From Candidatus Uhrbacteria bacterium (GTDB lineage: Bacteria > Patescibacteriota > Patescibacteriia > UBA9934 > GWF2-40-263), in the NCBI GenBank assembly GCA_016205995.1, contig JACQSJ010000051.1, positions 1 to 6,935 of the forward strand: DNA of 6,935 nucleotides, given 5' to 3'. The notes beneath the pieces were generated by a model that did no database searches, was not told the origin of the DNA, and saw nothing but the letters and a program-made list of their open reading frames with translations. The position numbers and the translations under genes are program-made. This document shows, piece by piece, positions 4,897 through 6,935 of this stretch. Position 1 is the first letter of the stretch. Each line of letters opens with the position of its first letter.

Positions 4897-6099
4897 ATGA
4901 GACGCGAAGTGTACCTGGATCACGCCGCCACAACCCCCATCCATCCCGCGGTGCGCGAGGCGATGTTGCCATACCTGGGCGAGAAGTTTGGAAATCCCTC
5001 GAGTTTTCACACAGTCGGGAAGACGGTGAAGGACGACGTCGATAAGGCGCGAGAGCGCATCGCTCGTGTCCTGAATGTGCGCGCCGACGAGATCCTCTTT
5101 ACATCCGGAGGAACAGAGTCCGACAACCTGGCGATTCTTGGATACACTCGCATGAATCAGTCACATGGGAAGCATCTTATCACTTCATCGATCGAACACC
5201 ATGCGGTTCTCGAGACCATGATGCATCTCGAAAAAAAAGAAGGATTCGAAGTGACGTACTTAGAACCCGACCGCGACGGTCTCATCACGGTCGAGCAAGT
5301 CGAAGGCGCGTTGCGGGAAGACACAATTCTTGTCGCGGTCATGTACGCCAACAACGAGATCGGCACGATCGAACCGATTGCCCAGATCGGGAACATGATC
5401 CAGAAATGGCGAGAGGCGCACAAGCGTCCGACGCTCAAGTTTCATACGGACGCGTGTCAGGCAACGGGCTCCTTGGATCTGGACATCGAGAAACTCCATG
5501 TCGACCTCTTGACGCTCAACGGTTCCAAGATGTACGGACCAAAAGGAATCGGACTCCTGTATGTGAAACGGGGGATCAAGCTCGAACCGCTTCAGTTTGG
5601 AGGCTCGCAGGAACGGGCGTTACGTCCAGGAACGGAGAACATCGCGGGGATCATGGGCATGGCCACAGCCCTCGAGATGGCTCAGGCTGATCGTGAGAGC
5701 GAAACGCAACGGCTCACTCCGTTGCGCGATCGACTTATCGAAGGCATCCGCTCGTCGATTCCCAAAACCCGTCTCAACGGTCACCCAACAATCCGGCTTC
5801 CCAACAACGTGAACATCTCGATCATGGACATTGAGGGCGAGGCGCTCATCCTCTATCTGGACGCCCAGGGAGTGTATGCCTCCACTGGCTCTGCGTGCAC
5901 GAGTGCGTCGCTTGATCCGAGCCACGTGATCCTGGCGCTCGGGCTCCCCTATGAAGTCGCGCACGGATCACTTCGTCTGACGCTGGGACGATTGACCACG
6001 CAGGAGGACATCGACTACGTCATCCAAGTCCTCCCTCCGCTTGTCGAGAAGCTTCGTTCCATTAGTCCCGTGCGAGTAGATGAGAAGTATTTTGCGTAA
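4897..6099 (+). CDS. nifS: Cysteine desulfurase (NifS/IscS type, group I)
   Basis: This PLP enzyme takes sulfur from L-cysteine, releasing alanine, and passes it as persulfide to Fe-S scaffolds and tRNA thiolation. The 400 residues match the family length. Visible are YLDHAATTP (6-14), FGNPSSFH (31-38), the PLP phosphate-binding FTSGGTESDN (68-77), IEHHAVLE with H101 stacking on PLP, ANNEIGTIEP (151-160), HTDACQATG (D185, Q188), the PLP lysine K211 in NGSKMYGPKGIG, RPGTENI (243-249), and the catalytic cysteine C334 in a long group I loop, GSACTSASLDPSHV. Two points are odd. S210 precedes the PLP lysine where E. coli IscS has His, and the C-terminus ends VDEKYFA with no sign of the E. coli IscU-docking tail. 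The symbol is chosen because the partner is NifU-like; iscS would also be fair. ATG 4897 is the only sensible start, close to the predicted transcript start. nifU follows 115 nt downstream, beyond a repeat. Confidence 0.95.
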   Translation: MRREVYLDHAATTPIHPAVREAMLPYLGEKFGNPSSFHTVGKTVKDDVDKARERIARVLNVRADEILFTSGGTESDNLAILGYTRMNQSHGKHLITSSIEHHAVLETMMHLEKKEGFEVTYLEPDRDGLITVEQVEGALREDTILVAVMYANNEIGTIEPIAQIGNMIQKWREAHKRPTLKFHTDACQATGSLDLDIEKLHVDLLTLNGSKMYGPKGIGLLYVKRGIKLEPLQFGGSQERALRPGTENIAGIMGMATALEMAQADRESETQRLTPLRDRLIEGIRSSIPKTRLNGHPTIRLPNNVNISIMDIEGEALILYLDAQGVYASTGSACTSASLDPSHVILALGLPYEVAHGSLRLTLGRLTTQEDIDYVIQVLPPLVEKLRSISPVRVDEKYFA

Positions 6100-6103
6100 T
6101 TTC

Positions 6104-6206
6104 GGTCCCCCTCCTTTCCAAGGAGGGGTTAGGGGAGGTTGCCGTGTGCTTCGAACGAGGTCGCCGGCAACCCCCTCTAGCTCCCCCCTTGGAAAGGGGG
6201 AGGACC
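6104..6206. repeat. 103-bp GC-rich palindromic repeat (REP/MITE-like), complete copy
   Basis: Left arm 6104-6144 and right arm 6165-6206 are imperfect inverted repeats that begin GGTCC and end GGACC, around a 20-nt centre. Each arm also folds alone. On the left, CCCCTCCTT pairs with AAGGAGGGG (6108-6128, loop TCC); on the right, CTCCCCC (6181-6187) pairs with GGGGGAG (6196-6202). GGTTGCCG and CGGCAACC pair as the central stem, so a cloverleaf-like fold is possible. It starts 4 nt after the nifS stop. A second partial copy is at the window end. There is no ORF of its own and no clear target duplication. Confidence 0.88.
6196..6203 (+). promoter_or_regulatory. Repeat-borne candidate ribosome binding site for nifU
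   Basis: GGGGGAGG ends 11 nt before the ATG at 6215 and is the only strong purine-rich site near it. It lies within the right arm of the repeat, in the 3' side of a 7-bp GC-rich hairpin (6181-6202), so folding of the element would hide it. Confidence 0.5.
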
Positions 6207-6214
6207 CACTTGAT

Positions 6215-6886
6215 ATGACCCACAAACAAGAGCCAGTAAAAGGAACCCAAGGCGATGTCACGACCGCGGACAATGCCAAGTCTTGGTTTTACACCGACAT
6301 CGTGAAAGACCATTTTTTCAACCCTCGCAATTTCATGCACGATCAGCCCCAAGAGGGGGAGTATAATGCCATCGGAAAGGTCGGCTCCCCGGCCTGTGGT
6401 GATGAGCTGCGCGTGTGGATGAAGGTCGACCAAGCAACAGAGAAGATCGTCGACTTTCGTTGGAAGACATTTGGGTGCGGCTCCGCGATCGCGAGCACGT
6501 CAATGGCTAGCGTGATGGTGACAGAGAATGGAGGGATGACACTTCAAGAGGCGCGAGCTCTCAAGCCGCAAAACATTATGGAGCGCCTCGGCGGCCTCCC
6601 GCAGAGAAAGTTCCACTGTTCGGTGTTGTGCGACAAGGCACTGCGTGACGCCATTAACGACTACTACCGCCGTTCAAACCAGTTCGACAAGATCATCGCG
6701 GAGACTTCCCGTATCATCGATCCTGTTTCCAAAGTAACGGACCATGATATCGAGGAGGCTGTGCTCGAGGGCGCACACACGCTCGAGCTCGTCCAGCAAA
6801 AGACCAAGGTCGGCATCGGCAATCCCAGCTGCCTCCCTGCCGTTGAAGAACTCATCCGCTTCTACAAAGAAAAGTATTTTGGTTAA
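6215..6886 (+). CDS. nifU: NifU-like Fe-S scaffold: IscU domain plus degenerate BFD-like domain
   Basis: The 223-residue protein assembles Fe-S clusters with sulfur from the upstream desulfurase. The IscU-type domain spans about 25-153: YTDIVKDHFFNPRN, GSPACGDE with C61 and D63, KTFGCGSAIASTS with C88, and RKFHCSVL with H134 and C135, giving all three cluster cysteines. The HscA-binding motif LPPVK of E. coli IscU reads LPQRK here. A C-terminal part (about 165-216) resembles the BFD-like [2Fe-2S] domain of NifU: VTDHDIEEAVLEGAHTLELV followed by VGIGNPSC. BFD domains normally carry four cysteines, C-x-C before the VTD and C-x2-C after the Gly turn. Here the first pair is absent (IIDPVSKVTD) and only C206 remains. 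The C-terminal Nfu domain of classic NifU is missing. About 25 polar residues precede the IscU domain. ATG 6215 is the first in-frame start after the repeat. The upstream open frame through the repeat is unlikely to be translated. Confidence 0.92.
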   Translation: MTHKQEPVKGTQGDVTTADNAKSWFYTDIVKDHFFNPRNFMHDQPQEGEYNAIGKVGSPACGDELRVWMKVDQATEKIVDFRWKTFGCGSAIASTSMASVMVTENGGMTLQEARALKPQNIMERLGGLPQRKFHCSVLCDKALRDAINDYYRRSNQFDKIIAETSRIIDPVSKVTDHDIEEAVLEGAHTLELVQQKTKVGIGNPSCLPAVEELIRFYKEKYFG

Positions 6887-6894
6887 ATCATTCC

Positions 6895-6935
6895 GGTCCT
6901 CCCCCTTTCCAAGGGGGAGCTAGAGGGGGTTGCCG
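6895..6935. repeat. Left arm of a second copy of the palindromic repeat, cut by the window end
   Basis: These 41 bp align without gaps to the left arm of the complete copy (6104-6144), differing at 7 positions. They match the reverse complement of that copy's right arm even more closely, apart from one missing G. The copy starts 8 nt after the nifU stop, in the same orientation and place relative to a stop codon as the first copy. The rest probably continues beyond the window. Confidence 0.85.

Noticed and set aside
6104..6206. Insertion sequence
   Set aside because: It is 103 bp with no transposase and no clear target duplication. A REP/MITE-like repeat is the most that can be supported.
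6080..6214. In-frame 45-residue upstream extension of nifU beginning within the nifS 3' end
   Set aside because: It translates the palindromic repeat into low-complexity Gly/Pro/Arg sequence (GPPPFQGGVRGG), has no homology to IscU, and the ATG at 6080 overlaps nifS coding sequence.

Overview
The window looks like chromosomal DNA of a small-genome bacterium, most likely a member of the Candidate Phyla Radiation (Patescibacteria, Parcubacteria-like). This is inferred from gene style: very short intergenic gaps, hairpins that overlap stop codons and promoters, a compact 3D-domain protein, a two-domain NifU-like protein, and a GC-rich palindromic repeat. No marker gene proves the lineage. Standard code 11 fits: TGA is a genuine stop for the YHS gene and Trp is TGG throughout. 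The sequence reads as ordinary core chromosome. There is no transposase, phage gene, CRISPR array or defence gene.

Region 1 (1-2285) is about the cell envelope. It holds the 3' five-sixths of glmS (amino-sugar synthesis for peptidoglycan), then a membrane-anchored 3D-domain (double-psi beta-barrel) protein with its own promoter. Region 2 (2286-2717) holds a terminator, a well-formed promoter, tRNA-Cys(GCA), the tRNA terminator, and a non-coding stretch with two perfect palindromes that share a 16-bp core. Region 3 (2718-3617) is ddl (D-Ala-D-Ala ligase), which returns to peptidoglycan. It meets a convergent eRF1-like 'host attachment' family gene (3614-4054, minus) tail to tail. The two genes share one terminator, and both stop codons sit in its loop.

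Region 4 (4055-6935) is an iron and sulfur block. A divergent promoter drives a VIT/CCC1-type Fe/Mn transporter whose stop overlaps the start of a small four-cysteine YHS/TRASH protein. After a terminator interleaved with a promoter come a cysteine desulfurase and a NifU-like scaffold. The scaffold joins an IscU domain to a BFD-like domain that has lost most of its cysteine ligands. Transporter, metal-binding protein, sulfur donor and scaffold together suggest iron handling linked to Fe-S cluster assembly. A 103-bp palindromic repeat sits between the desulfurase and the scaffold gene. The first 41 bp of a second copy, in the same orientation, close the window just after the scaffold gene.

The most useful observations are the degenerate BFD domain, the repeat with compensatory base changes and a possible ribosome-binding role, the shared terminator that gives two unrelated proteins the same C-terminal Lys-Thr-Ala, and the repeated interleaving of terminators with extended -10 promoters. 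No clearly new multi-gene system is visible.
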